DNA from: Micromonospora noduli
GTDB taxonomy: Bacteria; Actinomycetota; Actinomycetes; Mycobacteriales; Micromonosporaceae
Assembly: GCF_003264365.1 (NCBI RefSeq)
Contig: NZ_PYAK01000043.1
Location: 1 to 49,938 of the forward strand
Length of the DNA: 49,938 nucleotides
Direction: 5' to 3'
Positions within the stretch are counted from its first letter, which is position 1. Every line of letters begins with the position of its first letter. The notes under the pieces were generated by a model. It was given only the letters and a program-made list of their open reading frames with translations, was not told the DNA's origin and made no database searches. Positions 1 to 8,999 of the stretch are shown here, piece by piece. A program made the translations under genes and the position numbers.

Positions 1-2317
1 CGCCGCCGCGCTCCGGGCCACGCCCGCCACGGTCGCCGCCACGCTCGCGGTCGCCGCGGTCACGCGGAGCCCGGTCGCCCCGGTCCCGACCAGCCGGCCG
101 GTCGCCAGCGGCGGCCTCACCGGCGGCCGGAGCCTCGGTGCCCTCCGGGCGGACCTTGTCGAGGTAGATCTTGCCGCGGGCGTCGATGTCAGCGATCTCG
201 ACCTCGACCCGGTCACCGACGTTGAGGAAGTCCTCAACACGCTCGACGCGCTTGCCGTCGCCCACCTTGGAGATGTGCAGCAGGCCGTCACGGCCCGGCA
301 GGAGCGAGATGAACGCGCCGAACGCGGCGGTCTTGACCACAGTGCCGAGGAACCGCTCGCCCTGCTTCGGCAGCGTCGGGTTGGCGATGCCGTTGATCCG
401 GTCGACGGCCGCCTGGGCCGACGGGCCGTTGGTGGCGCCGACGTAGATCGTGCCGTCGTCCTCGATGGAGATCTCGGCGCCGGTCTCGTCCTGGATCGCG
501 TTGATGGTCTGCCCCTTCGGGCCGATCACCATGCCGATCTTGTCCACCGGGATCTTGACGGTGGTGACCCGCGGAGCGTAGTCGGACATCTCGGCCGGAG
601 CCTCGATCGCCGCCTTCATGACCCCGAGGATGACCTGGCGGGCCTCGTTCGCCTGCTGCAGCGCGGCGGCCAGCACGTCCGACGGGATGCCGTTGAGCTT
701 GGTGTCGAGCTGGAGCGCGGTGACGAACTCCGGCGTGCCGGCGACCTTGAAGTCCATGTCACCGAACGCGTCCTCGGCACCGAGGATGTCGGTCAGCGTC
801 ACGTACTGGGTCTTGCCGTCCACCTCGTCGGAGATGAGCCCCATCGCGATGCCGGCGACCGGCGCCTTCAGCGGGACACCCGCGGAGAGCAGACCCAGCG
901 TCGAGGCGCAGACCGAACCCATCGAGGTGGAGCCGTTGGAGCCGAGCGCCTCCGACACCTGCCGGATGGCGTACGGGAACTCCTCGCGCGACGGCAGCAC
1001 CGGGATCAGCGCGCGCTCGGCGAGGGCGCCGTGGCCGATCTCGCGACGCTTCGGCGAGCCGACCCGGCCGGTCTCACCGGTCGAGTACGGCGGGAAGTTG
1101 TAGTTGTGCATGTAGCGCTTGCGGTTCTCGGGGGACAGCGTGTCCACCATCTGCTCCATGCGGAGCATGTTCAGCGTGGTGACGCCCAGGATCTGGGTCT
1201 CGCCCCGCTCGAACAGCGCCGAACCGTGCACCCGGGGCAGCACGCCGACCTCGGCGGTCAGCGCCCGGATGTCGCGCGGGCCACGCCCGTCCATGCGGAC
1301 CTGCTCGCGCAGCACGCGGTTGCGCACCTCGGACTTGGTCAGCGACCGGAAGGCAGCGCTGAGCTCCTTCTCCCGACCCTCGAACCGTGCGCCCAGCTCC
1401 TCGGCGACCCGGCCCTTGACCCGGTCCAGGGCCTCCTCGCGGTCGGCCTTGCCGGCGATGGTGATCGCCTCGGCCACGTCGCCGCGGGCCAGCTCGGAGA
1501 CGGCGTCGTACACGTCGTCCTGGTAGTCCAGGAAGACCGGGAACTCGGTGACCGGCTTGGCGGCAACCTCGGCCAGCTCGCTCTGCGCGCGGCACAGCTC
1601 ACGGATCGCCGGCTTCGCGGCCTCCAGACCGCTGGCGACGACCTCCTCGGTCGGGGCGGTGGCACCGGCCGAGATGAGGGCGACGGCGTTCGGGGTGGCC
1701 TCGGCCTCGACCATCATGATCGCGACGTCGCCGTCCTCGAGCGTGCGGCCGGCCACGACCATGTCGAAGGTGGCGCGAGCCAGCTCCTCCAGGGTCGGGA
1801 AGGCGACCCACTGGCCGTCGATGTGGGCGACGCGGGTCGCCCCGATCGGGCCGGAGAACGGCAGGCCGGAGAGCTTGGTCGACATCGAGGCGGCGTTGAT
1901 CGCCACGACGTCGTACGGGTGCTGCGGGTCGAGCGCGAGGATGGTCTCGACGACCTGGACCTCGTTGCGCAGGCCCTTGACGAAGGACGGGCGCAGCGGC
2001 CGGTCGATCAGCCGGCAGGTGAGGATCGCGTCCTCGCTGGGCCGACCCTCACGGCGGAAGAACGAGCCGGGGATGCGGCCCGCGGCGTACATCCGCTCCT
2101 CGACGTCGACGGTCAGCGGGAAGAAGTCGAACTGCTCCTTCGGGTGCTTACCGGCGGTCGTGGCGGAGAGAACGACCGTCTCGCCCAGCTGGGCGATGAC
2201 GGAACCGGCGGCCTGGCGAGCCAGCCGACCGGTGGAGAAGGTGATCTCGCGGGTGCCGAAGGACCCGTTGTCGATCACGGCGGTGCGGGATTCGGTGCCG
2301 AGTTTGGTCTCGGTCAT
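1..2317 (-). CDS. pnp: Polyribonucleotide nucleotidyltransferase (PNPase), 3' end outside window
   Basis: Phosphorolytic 3'-5' exoribonuclease; PNPase acts as a trimer in cytoplasmic mRNA turnover. The visible 772 codons start MTETKLGTESRTAVID. In order I read a first RNase PH domain (about 15-240, with FFRREGRPSE near 95), a helical linker, a second RNase PH domain (about 330-540), a KH domain (about 580-640, VIGPKGQTINAI) and an S1 domain (about 650-720, GAFISLLPGRDGLLHIS). After that comes an Arg/Gly/Asp-rich tail (RGDRAPRDRGDRERGGDR) that is still open at base 1. Such basic tails are common in actinobacterial PNPases and RNase E. The ATG is preceded by AAGGAG 11 bases upstream. It lies downstream of rpsO, the classic rpsO-pnp order, with a strong hairpin between them. 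Confidence 0.97.
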   Translation of the reverse strand, partial: MTETKLGTESRTAVIDNGSFGTREITFSTGRLARQAAGSVIAQLGETVVLSATTAGKHPKEQFDFFPLTVDVEERMYAAGRIPGSFFRREGRPSEDAILTCRLIDRPLRPSFVKGLRNEVQVVETILALDPQHPYDVVAINAASMSTKLSGLPFSGPIGATRVAHIDGQWVAFPTLEELARATFDMVVAGRTLEDGDVAIMMVEAEATPNAVALISAGATAPTEEVVASGLEAAKPAIRELCRAQSELAEVAAKPVTEFPVFLDYQDDVYDAVSELARGDVAEAITIAGKADREEALDRVKGRVAEELGARFEGREKELSAAFRSLTKSEVRNRVLREQVRMDGRGPRDIRALTAEVGVLPRVHGSALFERGETQILGVTTLNMLRMEQMVDTLSPENRKRYMHNYNFPPYSTGETGRVGSPKRREIGHGALAERALIPVLPSREEFPYAIRQVSEALGSNGSTSMGSVCASTLGLLSAGVPLKAPVAGIAMGLISDEVDGKTQYVTLTDILGAEDAFGDMDFKVAGTPEFVTALQLDTKLNGIPSDVLAAALQQANEARQVILGVMKAAIEAPAEMSDYAPRVTTVKIPVDKIGMVIGPKGQTINAIQDETGAEISIEDDGTIYVGATNGPSAQAAVDRINGIANPTLPKQGERFLGTVVKTAAFGAFISLLPGRDGLLHISKVGDGKRVERVEDFLNVGDRVEVEIADIDARGKIYLDKVRPEGTEAPAAGEAAAGDRPAGRDRGDRAPRDRGDRERGGDRGGRGPERGG

Positions 2318-2508
2318 GTGCTGTCGTGCTCCTTCGCGTCGTGGGCCCACGACATCGGGGAGCTGCTCAGCCGGCCGGTCTTCGATCGAAGCGCCCGGGT
2401 GGCCGGCATGATGCCGGAGTTCCCGGGGGCCACTACCGGAGACCGGTACGCTGACCGGCTCCCTCTCGGGTGGTCGCGCGGCCCGTGTTTCTTCAGGTGG
2501 GACGCGGT

Positions 2509-2540
2509 ACGGGGGAGCGGCCGTCCGGCCACTCCCCCGT
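2509..2540 (-). terminator. Hairpin between rpsO and pnp (terminator or RNase-processing stem)
   Basis: Two 15-base arms beginning ACGGGGGAG pair with a single mismatch around a 2-base centre, 4 bases after the rpsO stop. There is no U-tract, as is usual for GC-rich actinobacterial terminators. In E. coli the rpsO-pnp gap carries both a partial terminator and RNase III processing stems, so either role is possible here. The rest of the 227-base gap shows no gene. Confidence 0.6.
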
Positions 2541-2544
2541 CACG

Positions 2545-2814
2545 TCACCGGCGCAGACCGAGCCGCTCGATGAGCGACCGGTAGCGGGCAATGTCCTTCT
2601 TCTGGACGTAGTTGAGCAACCGACGGCGCCGGCCGACCAGCAGCAGCAGCCCACGGCGGCTGTGGTGGTCGTGCTTGTGCACCTTCAGGTGCTCGGTCAG
2701 CTCGGCGATCCGCTTGGTGAGGACCGCAACCTGGACCTCCGGCGAACCGGTGTCGCCCTCGGCGGTCGCGTACTCCGCGCGGATGCTGGCCTTGGCTTCC
2801 TGATCGAGCGCCAT
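2545..2814 (-). CDS. rpsO: 30S ribosomal protein S15
   Basis: 89-residue primary 16S rRNA-binding protein of the 30S platform, the normal family length. The S15 signature is clear: GDTGSPEVQVAVLTKRI, then HLKVHKHDHHSRRGLLLLVG and RRRRLLNYVQKKD. The initial ATG has AGGGAG just upstream. It sits between ribF and pnp in the usual actinobacterial order. The 199 bases upstream contain a hairpin after ribF and a possible -10 (TAGTCT on the minus strand near 2948-2953), so it may have its own promoter. S15 often represses its own translation through its leader, but I do not see a convincing leader structure. Confidence 0.97.
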   Translation of the reverse strand: MALDQEAKASIRAEYATAEGDTGSPEVQVAVLTKRIAELTEHLKVHKHDHHSRRGLLLLVGRRRRLLNYVQKKDIARYRSLIERLGLRR

Positions 2815-2959
2815 GTTCTCCCTGTTTCGATGGGTTGATCAAGTGGGTGTCCGTCGTCCCGATGGACCGGGAACGGACCGGTACCTCGCACCCGCGGCGT
2901 CGAGCAGGCACGCGAGGCCCCACGCCGGTCACCCGACGTCCCGGCAAGACTACCAGCAC

Positions 2960-2979
2960 TCGCCGGTAACACCCGGCGA
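2960..2979 (-). terminator. Short hairpin downstream of ribF
   Basis: TCGCCGG and CCGGCGA form a perfect 7-bp stem with a 6-base loop, about 35 bases after the ribF stop codon and upstream of rpsO. No U-tract follows. It may end the truB-ribF transcript or only attenuate it. Confidence 0.4.
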
Positions 2980-3013
2980 AGGGCCTCGGTGGCGGCCCGT
3001 CACCCCACCACGA

Positions 3014-3943
3014 TCAGGCCAGTACGCGCCGGGTGCGCTCGACGTCCTGATTCATCTGGGCGATCAACGGCTCGATCGAGTCGTACCGGATCTGACCACG
3101 CAGGTGCGCCACGAAGTCCAGCGCCAGCCGCTCGCCGTACAGGTCGCCGGAGAAGTCCAGAGCGTACGCCTCCACCCGCCGCTCCCGGCCGGAGAAGGTC
3201 GGGTTGGTGCCCACTGACACCGCCGCCAGCAGCGGCTCGTGCTGACCGCGGCGGATCAGCCGGGCCGCGTAGACGCCGTCGGCGGGCACCGCCGCGTACC
3301 GGTGGCAGAGCAGGTTGGCGGTGGGGAAGCCCAGTTCCCGGCCCCGCTGGTCGCCGCGGACCACGACGCCTTCCACCCGGTGTGGGCGGCCCAGCGCGGC
3401 GGCCGCGGCGCCCACGTCACCCGCGTCGACGCAGGACCTGATGTACGTGGAGGAGAAGACGGTGCCGTCCTCGGCGACCAGCGGGCCGCCCTCCACGCCG
3501 AAGCCGAACGTCTGACCCAGCCGTTCCAACAACGCCACGTCGCCCGCGGCCCGGTGCCCGAAGCGGAAGTTGCTGCCGACCACCACCAACGCCGCGTGCA
3601 GGTGCTCGACAAGGACGTCGTGCACGAACTGCTCGGCCGGCACCCGGGAGAACTCCGGGGTGAACGGCACCACGCAGAGCACGTCCACGCCCAGCGCCTC
3701 GATCAGCTCGGCCTTACGGGCCGGCTCGGTGAGCACCGCCGGGTGCGAACCGGGGCGGACCACCTCGGCCGGGTGCGGGTCGAAGGTGACCACCACCGAC
3801 TGCACACCCAACTCGCGGGCCCGGGCCACCGCGTGCCCGATCGTCGCCTGGTGCCCCTTGTGCACGCCGTCGAAGACGCCGATGGTGACCACCGAGCGTC
3901 CCCACCCGCCGGGCGCCGCGTCGTAGCCCCGCCACCGCTGCAT
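3014..3943 (-). CDS. ribF: Bifunctional riboflavin kinase / FAD synthetase
   Basis: Converts riboflavin to FMN and then to FAD in the cytoplasm. At 309 residues it is the usual two-domain length. The N-terminal FAD synthetase nucleotidyltransferase domain has GVFDGVHKGHQ (HxGH-type motif, about residues 23-33). The C-terminal flavokinase domain has GFPTANLL (PTAN motif, about 205) followed by PADGVYAARL and VGTNPTF. The ATG is preceded by GAGAGGA at good spacing. It lies 75 bases after truB, the conserved truB-ribF-rpsO order. No FMN riboswitch is visible in the short upstream gap. Confidence 0.96.
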   Translation of the reverse strand: MQRWRGYDAAPGGWGRSVVTIGVFDGVHKGHQATIGHAVARARELGVQSVVVTFDPHPAEVVRPGSHPAVLTEPARKAELIEALGVDVLCVVPFTPEFSRVPAEQFVHDVLVEHLHAALVVVGSNFRFGHRAAGDVALLERLGQTFGFGVEGGPLVAEDGTVFSSTYIRSCVDAGDVGAAAAALGRPHRVEGVVVRGDQRGRELGFPTANLLCHRYAAVPADGVYAARLIRRGQHEPLLAAVSVGTNPTFSGRERRVEAYALDFSGDLYGERLALDFVAHLRGQIRYDSIEPLIAQMNQDVERTRRVLA

Positions 3944-3982
3944 GCCGTTCCTCTCTGCTGTCCCGCCGGCGGCGGGTCGACA

Positions 3983-4003
3983 CCGCCGGCTGCGGGCCGG
4001 CGG
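3983..4003 (-). terminator. GC hairpin between truB and ribF
   Basis: CCGCCGGC and GCCGGCGG pair perfectly (8 bp, 5-base loop) between the truB stop and the ribF start. It could be a weak terminator, but GC-rich inverted repeats occur by chance in such DNA. Confidence 0.3.
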
Positions 4004-4018
4004 ACCTGCGCTGCGCTG

Positions 4019-4903
4019 TCAGGCCGGTGCGAGCACGATCTCCGCGCGGGCCCGCCCGTCCCGCTCGCTGACGATAGCGATCAGGCCGCCGGTCGGCCCG
4101 AAGACGGCGTACGGCCCGGTGAGGCCGGCCGGGTCCAGTGGCCCACCGTGGGCGAGCACCCGGGCCTCGTCCGGCGTGGCCTCCCGGCGCGCGAAGAACC
4201 GGTCGGCCGCCGCGTCCAGTGGCAGGTTCACCACGTCCGGGGCGCGCTGCTCCAACTCGTCGAGCGTCGCCGCCTCGGCGAGGGTGAAGCCACCCACAGC
4301 GGTACGCCGCAGCGCCGTGAGGTGCCCGCCGACGCCGAGCGCCAGGCCGGCGTCCCGGGCGATGGCCCTGATGTACGTGCCGGAGGAGCAGGTCACGTCC
4401 ACGTCCACGTCGACCACGTCCGGCTCGCTGCGACGGATCGCCAGCACCTCCAACCGGGAGATGGTGACCCGCCGCGCCGGCAGCTCGACGCTCTCCCCGT
4501 CGCGGACCCGCTTGTACGCCCGCTGCCCGTCGATCTTGATGGCGCTGACGGCGCTCGGCACCTGGTCGACCTCGCCGCTCAGCCCGGCCAGCGTCGACCG
4601 GATCGCGTCGTCGGTGACCTGCCCGGCCGGCAGGGTGGCGGTCACGTCGCCCTCGGCGTCGTCGGTGACCGTGGTCTGGCCGAGCCGGATGGTGCCGGTG
4701 TAGCTCTTGCCCGCGCCGATCACGTAGGTCAGCAGCCGGGTGGCCCGGCCGACACCGATCACCAGCACGCCGGTCGCCATCGGGTCGAGGGTGCCGCCGT
4801 GCCCGACCCGTCGGGTCTTCGCCAGTCGGCGGATGCGCGCCACCACGTCGTGCGACGTCATGCCGCCGGGCTTGTCGACCACGATCAGACCATCGGTGCT
4901 CAC
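4019..4903 (-). CDS. truB: tRNA pseudouridine(55) synthase TruB
   Basis: Makes pseudouridine 55 in the T-loop of tRNAs. I place the start at a GTG giving MSTDGLIVVDKPGGMTSHD (294 residues), because the family begins at this GLIVVDKPxGxTSHD block; the frame stays open further upstream without family similarity. The catalytic aspartate is Asp40 in GHGGTLDPMATGVL. Later motifs include GQTTVTDDAEGD, the RRVTISRLEVL strand and CSSGTYIRAIARDAG. The far C-terminus (GGLIAIVSERDGRARAEIVLAP) is the PUA-like end seen in actinobacterial TruB. Upstream lies a plus-strand gene, so the 201-base gap is divergent. Confidence 0.95.
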   Translation of the reverse strand: MSTDGLIVVDKPGGMTSHDVVARIRRLAKTRRVGHGGTLDPMATGVLVIGVGRATRLLTYVIGAGKSYTGTIRLGQTTVTDDAEGDVTATLPAGQVTDDAIRSTLAGLSGEVDQVPSAVSAIKIDGQRAYKRVRDGESVELPARRVTISRLEVLAIRRSEPDVVDVDVDVTCSSGTYIRAIARDAGLALGVGGHLTALRRTAVGGFTLAEAATLDELEQRAPDVVNLPLDAAADRFFARREATPDEARVLAHGGPLDPAGLTGPYAVFGPTGGLIAIVSERDGRARAEIVLAPA

Positions 4904-5104
4904 GTCGGCCAAGCCTGCCAGATGCCCCCCACTGCGCAGTGCGTGGGCAGGCCCGGCGTGACCCCAGCCTCCGCTCACGCGGTCTGGGCCGGTTCGTCGC
5001 GACGAGGCGTCCATCCGGCGGAAGGTCGAGTGGGGCAGCCGACCGACCGTCATGGATGCGAAGATCATCCGCCCGATGCCGTCGCCAAGGGACCAGGACC
5101 GCCG

Positions 5105-5407
5105 ATGACCTCCGACCGACCTCCCGGCCACGAGCACCGCGCTCGCGTCGACCTACCGCAGTGGATGCGGCAGCCGACGCCGAAGCGGCGAACGCCGGCA
5201 CGATATGTCGACGAGCTGATCGAGGGTTGGCCGGCGCTTCGGGCCGCCCGCCGGGCGGTGTGGCACTGGCGCGGCCGGAGCAGATGGAGCGAGTCGCATC
5301 CGCACCTCGTCGCCGTGCTGTCGTTCGTCGTGGCAGTCGTCCTCGGGACCGCGTTGGTGACCGGCACCTACTACCTGCTCGCGCTGGCCACCAGCGGCGA
5401 ATACTGA
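5105..5407 (+). CDS. Small single-span membrane protein, function unknown
   Basis: 100 residues, not recognised. A basic, cytoplasmic-looking N-terminal half (LPQWMRQPTPKRRTPARYVDEL) is followed by one hydrophobic segment at about 68-94 (LVAVLSFVVAVVLGTALVTG) and a very short tail. The ATG has CCAGGACC at suitable spacing. It ends 10 bases before the next gene, so the two are probably cotranscribed. The next protein also carries an LPxW(L/M)RxP motif before its membrane span, which suggests related roles. Confidence 0.7.
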   Translation: MTSDRPPGHEHRARVDLPQWMRQPTPKRRTPARYVDELIEGWPALRAARRAVWHWRGRSRWSESHPHLVAVLSFVVAVVLGTALVTGTYYLLALATSGEY

Positions 5408-5417
5408 CGGAGGAACC

Positions 5418-6416
5418 ATGGAGAGCACCACACCGACGGACCCGGTCGACCCACCAACGCCGCCCGCCGCGGTGGCGCAGGTCAACCCGGTGCAGCTACC
5501 GGACTGGCTGCGGGCACCGCAGACCGAGCACCAGCCCACCGGGTGGGACCGGGTCCGCTTCTTCTCGGCCCGGCACAACGGGGCGCTACTGCTCGGCTTC
5601 GGCCTGGTGCTGACCGTGCTGATGGTCGTCGGCGGGGTGGTGTTGGTCGGTCGAGTTACCGATGGTGTCTCCGCATCCGCCTCGGCGAGCCCCACGGCGA
5701 GCCCCACCCCGCCGGTGAGCAGGGTCGGCGAGCCACGCGACCTGTTTGCCGGGTCGCCAGCGGCCTCCTTCGCGCCGGGTGAGGAGGCCGTGCGGATGCC
5801 GGCGGCCAAGGCCACCGGGCCGTTCACAGCGACCCAGGTGCGGACCGCACTGGAGTCGGTACGCAAGGCGTTGATCAAGAGCCGGCTCGACACCTCGATG
5901 TTCATGGGTGATCCCGAGCCGTTCCTGGCGCTGCTCGCCCCGGACGCCCGCGAGCGGCTCCGGCCGGACTTCACCACCAATAGCTTCCTTCGATACGCGA
6001 CCCGGATGGCGTCGCCGTCACAGTGGCAGCCCGGCGCGCGAGCCGCCGGCCGGATCAGTTACCGGGCCACCACCGAGGAGAAGGGGATCCGACTGTTGGA
6101 GGTTTCCACGGAGTTCGTGTGGGCGTACCCGTTCAACGTGGACCCGCGGGCCCCCGCCGGAGCCGCTGTGGTGGCACTCCGCGACCGGGTGGTCTGGCAG
6201 GTGCCGCACCCGGACGACGTGCAGGCGTCCTCCAAAGGTCTGTGGCTCGGTTCAGCGGAGGCCATCACCTGGAACGCGGACTGCGCTCAGCTGCGGGACG
6301 GCTGGGTCCGCGAGCAGTACTGGTTGGCAGCCCTGCACGGGAAGCGGATACCCGCTGGCGATCCCGGCACCATCTTCGACCTTGGCGCGCCCGCGCCGAC
6401 CACCATGCGCTGCTGA
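5418..6416 (+). CDS. Membrane-anchored protein with large extracytoplasmic domain, function unknown
   Basis: 332 residues with a strong GGAGGA site just before the ATG. Proline-rich N-terminus, LPDWLRAP motif at 27-34, one membrane span at about 56-79, a Ser/Thr/Pro linker (SASASPTASPTPP), then a globular domain of about 230 residues presumably outside the cell. The domain has WSxxP-like and Trp-rich stretches and a Cys pair (DCAQL near 290, TMRC at the very end) that could form a disulfide. I do not recognise the family. It is convergent with the MATE gene, 22 bases away. Confidence 0.75.
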   Translation: MESTTPTDPVDPPTPPAAVAQVNPVQLPDWLRAPQTEHQPTGWDRVRFFSARHNGALLLGFGLVLTVLMVVGGVVLVGRVTDGVSASASASPTASPTPPVSRVGEPRDLFAGSPAASFAPGEEAVRMPAAKATGPFTATQVRTALESVRKALIKSRLDTSMFMGDPEPFLALLAPDARERLRPDFTTNSFLRYATRMASPSQWQPGARAAGRISYRATTEEKGIRLLEVSTEFVWAYPFNVDPRAPAGAAVVALRDRVVWQVPHPDDVQASSKGLWLGSAEAITWNADCAQLRDGWVREQYWLAALHGKRIPAGDPGTIFDLGAPAPTTMRC

Positions 6417-6438
6417 CCGGCGGGCACCGGCGACCCGG

Positions 6439-7761
6439 TCAGCGGACCGCGCCGGTCACCGCCCACCTGCCGTTGCGCAGTCGCAGCAGCAGGGCGACCA
6501 GCCGGATCACCACGAACACTGTGAGCCCGGCCCAGATGCCGCCCAGCCCGAGGTCGAGCGCGTATGCCAGCCAGATGGCCGGCAGGAAGCCGCCGAGCGC
6601 CGCCACGATGGTGAGATTGCGCAGGTAACGCACGTCGCCGGCGCCGATCAGCACGCCATCGAGGGCGAAGACCACCCCGGCCAGCGGAAGCATGACGACG
6701 AACCACGGCCAGGCCACCATGGCCTGCTCGCGTACTCCCTGATCGGAGCTGAACCACGACGGCACCACGCCCGCGCCGGCGGCGACGAGCAGCGCGAAGC
6801 CCACGCCGCAGACGCCGCCGAGCAGCCCGACCCGGCGGGCGAGCGCCCGCGCACCCGCGTCGTCGCCGGCGCCGAGCGCGGCACCGACCAGGGACTGCGC
6901 GGCGATGGCGAGGGCGTCGAGCACCAGGGCGGTGAAGAACCAGAGTTGCAGGGCGATCTGGTGGGCACCGACGGCGGCGGCACCGAAGCGGGCGGCGACG
7001 GCGGTCGCGGACAGGAAGCTGGCCTGGAACGCCAGCCCACGGATCAGCAGGTCGCGGCTGAGCACCAGTTGTTGGCGGATCACACGAGGTTGGGGTCGCA
7101 GCGACACCCGCTCACCGATCAGGGCGGCGGCGAAGAGCACCCCGCAGAGCGTCTGCGCGACGACGTTGGCCACTGCCGAGCCGACCAGACCCAGCCCGCC
7201 GGGGTAGACCAGCAGCGGACAGAGCAGCGCGGAGAGCAGGTTGGGGCCGAGCACGAAGTACAGGGGGCGGCGAGTGTCCTGCACGCCGCGCAGCCAGCCG
7301 TTGCCGGCGGCGGCGAGGAGCAGGCCGGGAGCGCCGAGGGCCGCGATCCGCAACCACTGGGCGGCGGCGTCGGCGACTTCGCCACCACCACCGGCGAGGG
7401 TACGCGCGAGCGCGCCGCCGCCGACCTGCATGCCGATCGCGATCAGCAGACCGACGCCGAACGCCAACCAGGACGACTGGACGCCCTCGGCGACAGCGGC
7501 GGCCCGGTCACCGGCGCCGAAGCGGCGGGCGGCGCGGCCGGTGGTGCCGTAGGCGACCACGGTGCCCACCCAGGCGGTGAGCGTCATGACCGTGCCTCCG
7601 ACGGCGAGCGCGGCGAGTGGCACCCGGCCGAGGTGACCGACCACGGCGGTGTCGACCAGCACGTAGAGCGGCTCGGCGGCGAGCACCACGAGGGCCGGCA
7701 GTGCGAGCGCGGCGATCCGCCGGGGCGAGGCGGGTCGGTGAGCGGTGGTGGCGTGGTTCAT
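6439..7761 (-). CDS. MATE-family (DinF-like) multidrug/toxin efflux transporter
   Basis: Integral membrane antiporter of the MATE family with about 12 hydrophobic segments over 440 residues, the family length. I prefer the ATG giving MNHATTAHRPASPRRIAALALP because AGGA lies 9 bases before it; an upstream ATG would add 6 residues (MPGSAA) with no ribosome site. Family features are PLYVLVDTAVVGHLGRVPLAALAVGG near the start and the repeated half-molecule layout. In other actinobacteria a dinF-type gene sits near nrnA and truB, as here. Substrate cannot be read from sequence. Confidence 0.9.
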   Translation of the reverse strand: MNHATTAHRPASPRRIAALALPALVVLAAEPLYVLVDTAVVGHLGRVPLAALAVGGTVMTLTAWVGTVVAYGTTGRAARRFGAGDRAAAVAEGVQSSWLAFGVGLLIAIGMQVGGGALARTLAGGGGEVADAAAQWLRIAALGAPGLLLAAAGNGWLRGVQDTRRPLYFVLGPNLLSALLCPLLVYPGGLGLVGSAVANVVAQTLCGVLFAAALIGERVSLRPQPRVIRQQLVLSRDLLIRGLAFQASFLSATAVAARFGAAAVGAHQIALQLWFFTALVLDALAIAAQSLVGAALGAGDDAGARALARRVGLLGGVCGVGFALLVAAGAGVVPSWFSSDQGVREQAMVAWPWFVVMLPLAGVVFALDGVLIGAGDVRYLRNLTIVAALGGFLPAIWLAYALDLGLGGIWAGLTVFVVIRLVALLLRLRNGRWAVTGAVR

Positions 7762-7964
7762 CGCCGCCGATCCTGGCATGGCCACGGTAAGGAGCACAAG
7801 GCCACTGGTAACTTACGAACCCACACTCGACCGGCTCGGCGGACGTCACCGGGGATCGAGGCCCTGCTGCGCTCCGTGTCGCCGGCATCCCGGTTTGCGG
7901 CGCTCACTACCCTGTCCGAGGCTCCCACGCGGGGGGCATCACGACAGCGATAGGCCTTATTACA

Positions 7965-8804
7965 GTGAGCGACAGTTACCCTCCGCCCGACCCGAACGTC
8001 ACCCCCTGGAGCGGCCCGCCGGCCCCGCAGCAGGGCGGCTACCCGCCGTACGGACAGCCACCACCCCAGCCGTACTACGGCACACCACCGCCACCGGCGC
8101 CGGACAGGTCGAACAAGGGCCTGATCATCGGGCTGGTCGCCGGCGCGGTGGTCGTCATACTCGCCATCTGCGGCGCGGGAATCGGCCTCCTGCTCGCCTA
8201 CGATGACGACGAGCCCGCACGGGGCACGTCCTCCACCCCCACGCTGGGCACCGGCAGCACGCCGGGCGCGGGGACCGTCCCCACGCCGGGGCAGGCGGAC
8301 CCACCGAACAACAACTCGATGACCGCCCGATACTCCAGCGACCTGGCGAACGTCTGCGAAGGCAGCCCGATCCTGAACGCGGCGCCCTACAGCGGCCCGG
8401 CCGGCGCCAAGGCGTACACGTTCTCGAACAACCCCGACCGGCCGACGTCCTGGTCGTCGACGTACGTCCCCTCGGACAAGTCCTACTACGCCAAGGGCGC
8501 GGACTACCAGAAGGTGTCGGTGGTCGGCTGCCTGAAGTTCGACGAGGGCAGCCAGGGCGCCCCGAAGAAGTGTCAGTACAAGGACAAGGCGGAGAAGAAG
8601 GTCACCATCGACTACGTCTCGTCGCGCTACACCCTGACCTTCTACTCGGCCAGGACCGCCGAGAAGATCGGCGACGGCGGCACCGTGACCGCCCCGACGA
8701 ACAGGTGCCCGAGTTTCATCTCGTACGACAAGACCACCATGAGGGCGTACGCGACGCCGGACTCCGGCACCATCGAGGCGGCCCTGGACACGTTCCTGTC
8801 CTGA
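7965..8804 (+). CDS. Proline-rich single-span membrane protein with extracellular domain, function unknown
   Basis: 279 residues from a GTG (MSDSYPPPDPNV). A Pro/Gly/Tyr/Gln-rich cytoplasmic segment (GGYPPYGQPPPQPYYG, 24-39) precedes one membrane span at about 53-78. A Thr/Pro/Gly linker and a globular domain of about 175 residues follow, with four cysteines (near 125, 188, 205 and 247) suggesting two disulfides. This architecture is common among actinobacterial surface proteins; I cannot name the family. The start has only a weak ribosome site. The divergent gap to the MATE gene is 203 bases. Confidence 0.8.
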   Translation: MSDSYPPPDPNVTPWSGPPAPQQGGYPPYGQPPPQPYYGTPPPPAPDRSNKGLIIGLVAGAVVVILAICGAGIGLLLAYDDDEPARGTSSTPTLGTGSTPGAGTVPTPGQADPPNNNSMTARYSSDLANVCEGSPILNAAPYSGPAGAKAYTFSNNPDRPTSWSSTYVPSDKSYYAKGADYQKVSVVGCLKFDEGSQGAPKKCQYKDKAEKKVTIDYVSSRYTLTFYSARTAEKIGDGGTVTAPTNRCPSFISYDKTTMRAYATPDSGTIEAALDTFLS

Positions 8805-8884
8805 ACGACTCGACCCCCAGTGGCGGCCGGACGGTCACGCCGTCGGCGCGGCGCGTCGGCGGCGTCACCACCAGTCGAGACGAG

Positions 8885-8977
8885 TCACTGACGGGTGTCC
8901 ATCGACGTCTGCAGCGCGCGGCGGGCCTGCTCGCGGGCGTCGTCGGTGGTGGTCTCGGGCTTGGGCTTGTTCGGCAT
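8885..8977 (-). CDS. 30-residue hydrophilic small protein
   Basis: Reads MPNKPKPETTTDDAREQARR followed by ALQTSMDTRQ, then TGA. A strong ribosome site (GAAGGGGAG) lies 7-8 bases before the ATG. The protein is soluble and charged, with a Lys/Pro N-terminus and a likely amphipathic helix (DDAREQARRALQTSM). No function is known to me. The purine-rich ribosome site and sensible composition argue for a real gene; a hairpin lies just upstream in its leader. Confidence 0.5.
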   Translation of the reverse strand: MPNKPKPETTTDDAREQARRALQTSMDTRQ

Positions 8978-8999
8978 GGTGGCGCTCCCCTTCCCAGGG

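Noticed and set aside
275..2584. Long plus-strand ORF (769 codons)
   Set aside because: Antisense to pnp; Arg/Gly/Asp-biased composition typical of GC-rich shadow frames, no family similarity.
2835..2842. TTGATCAA in the rpsO leader as another palindrome element
   Set aside because: Only the 8-base core is present, without the paired arms seen in the other elements.
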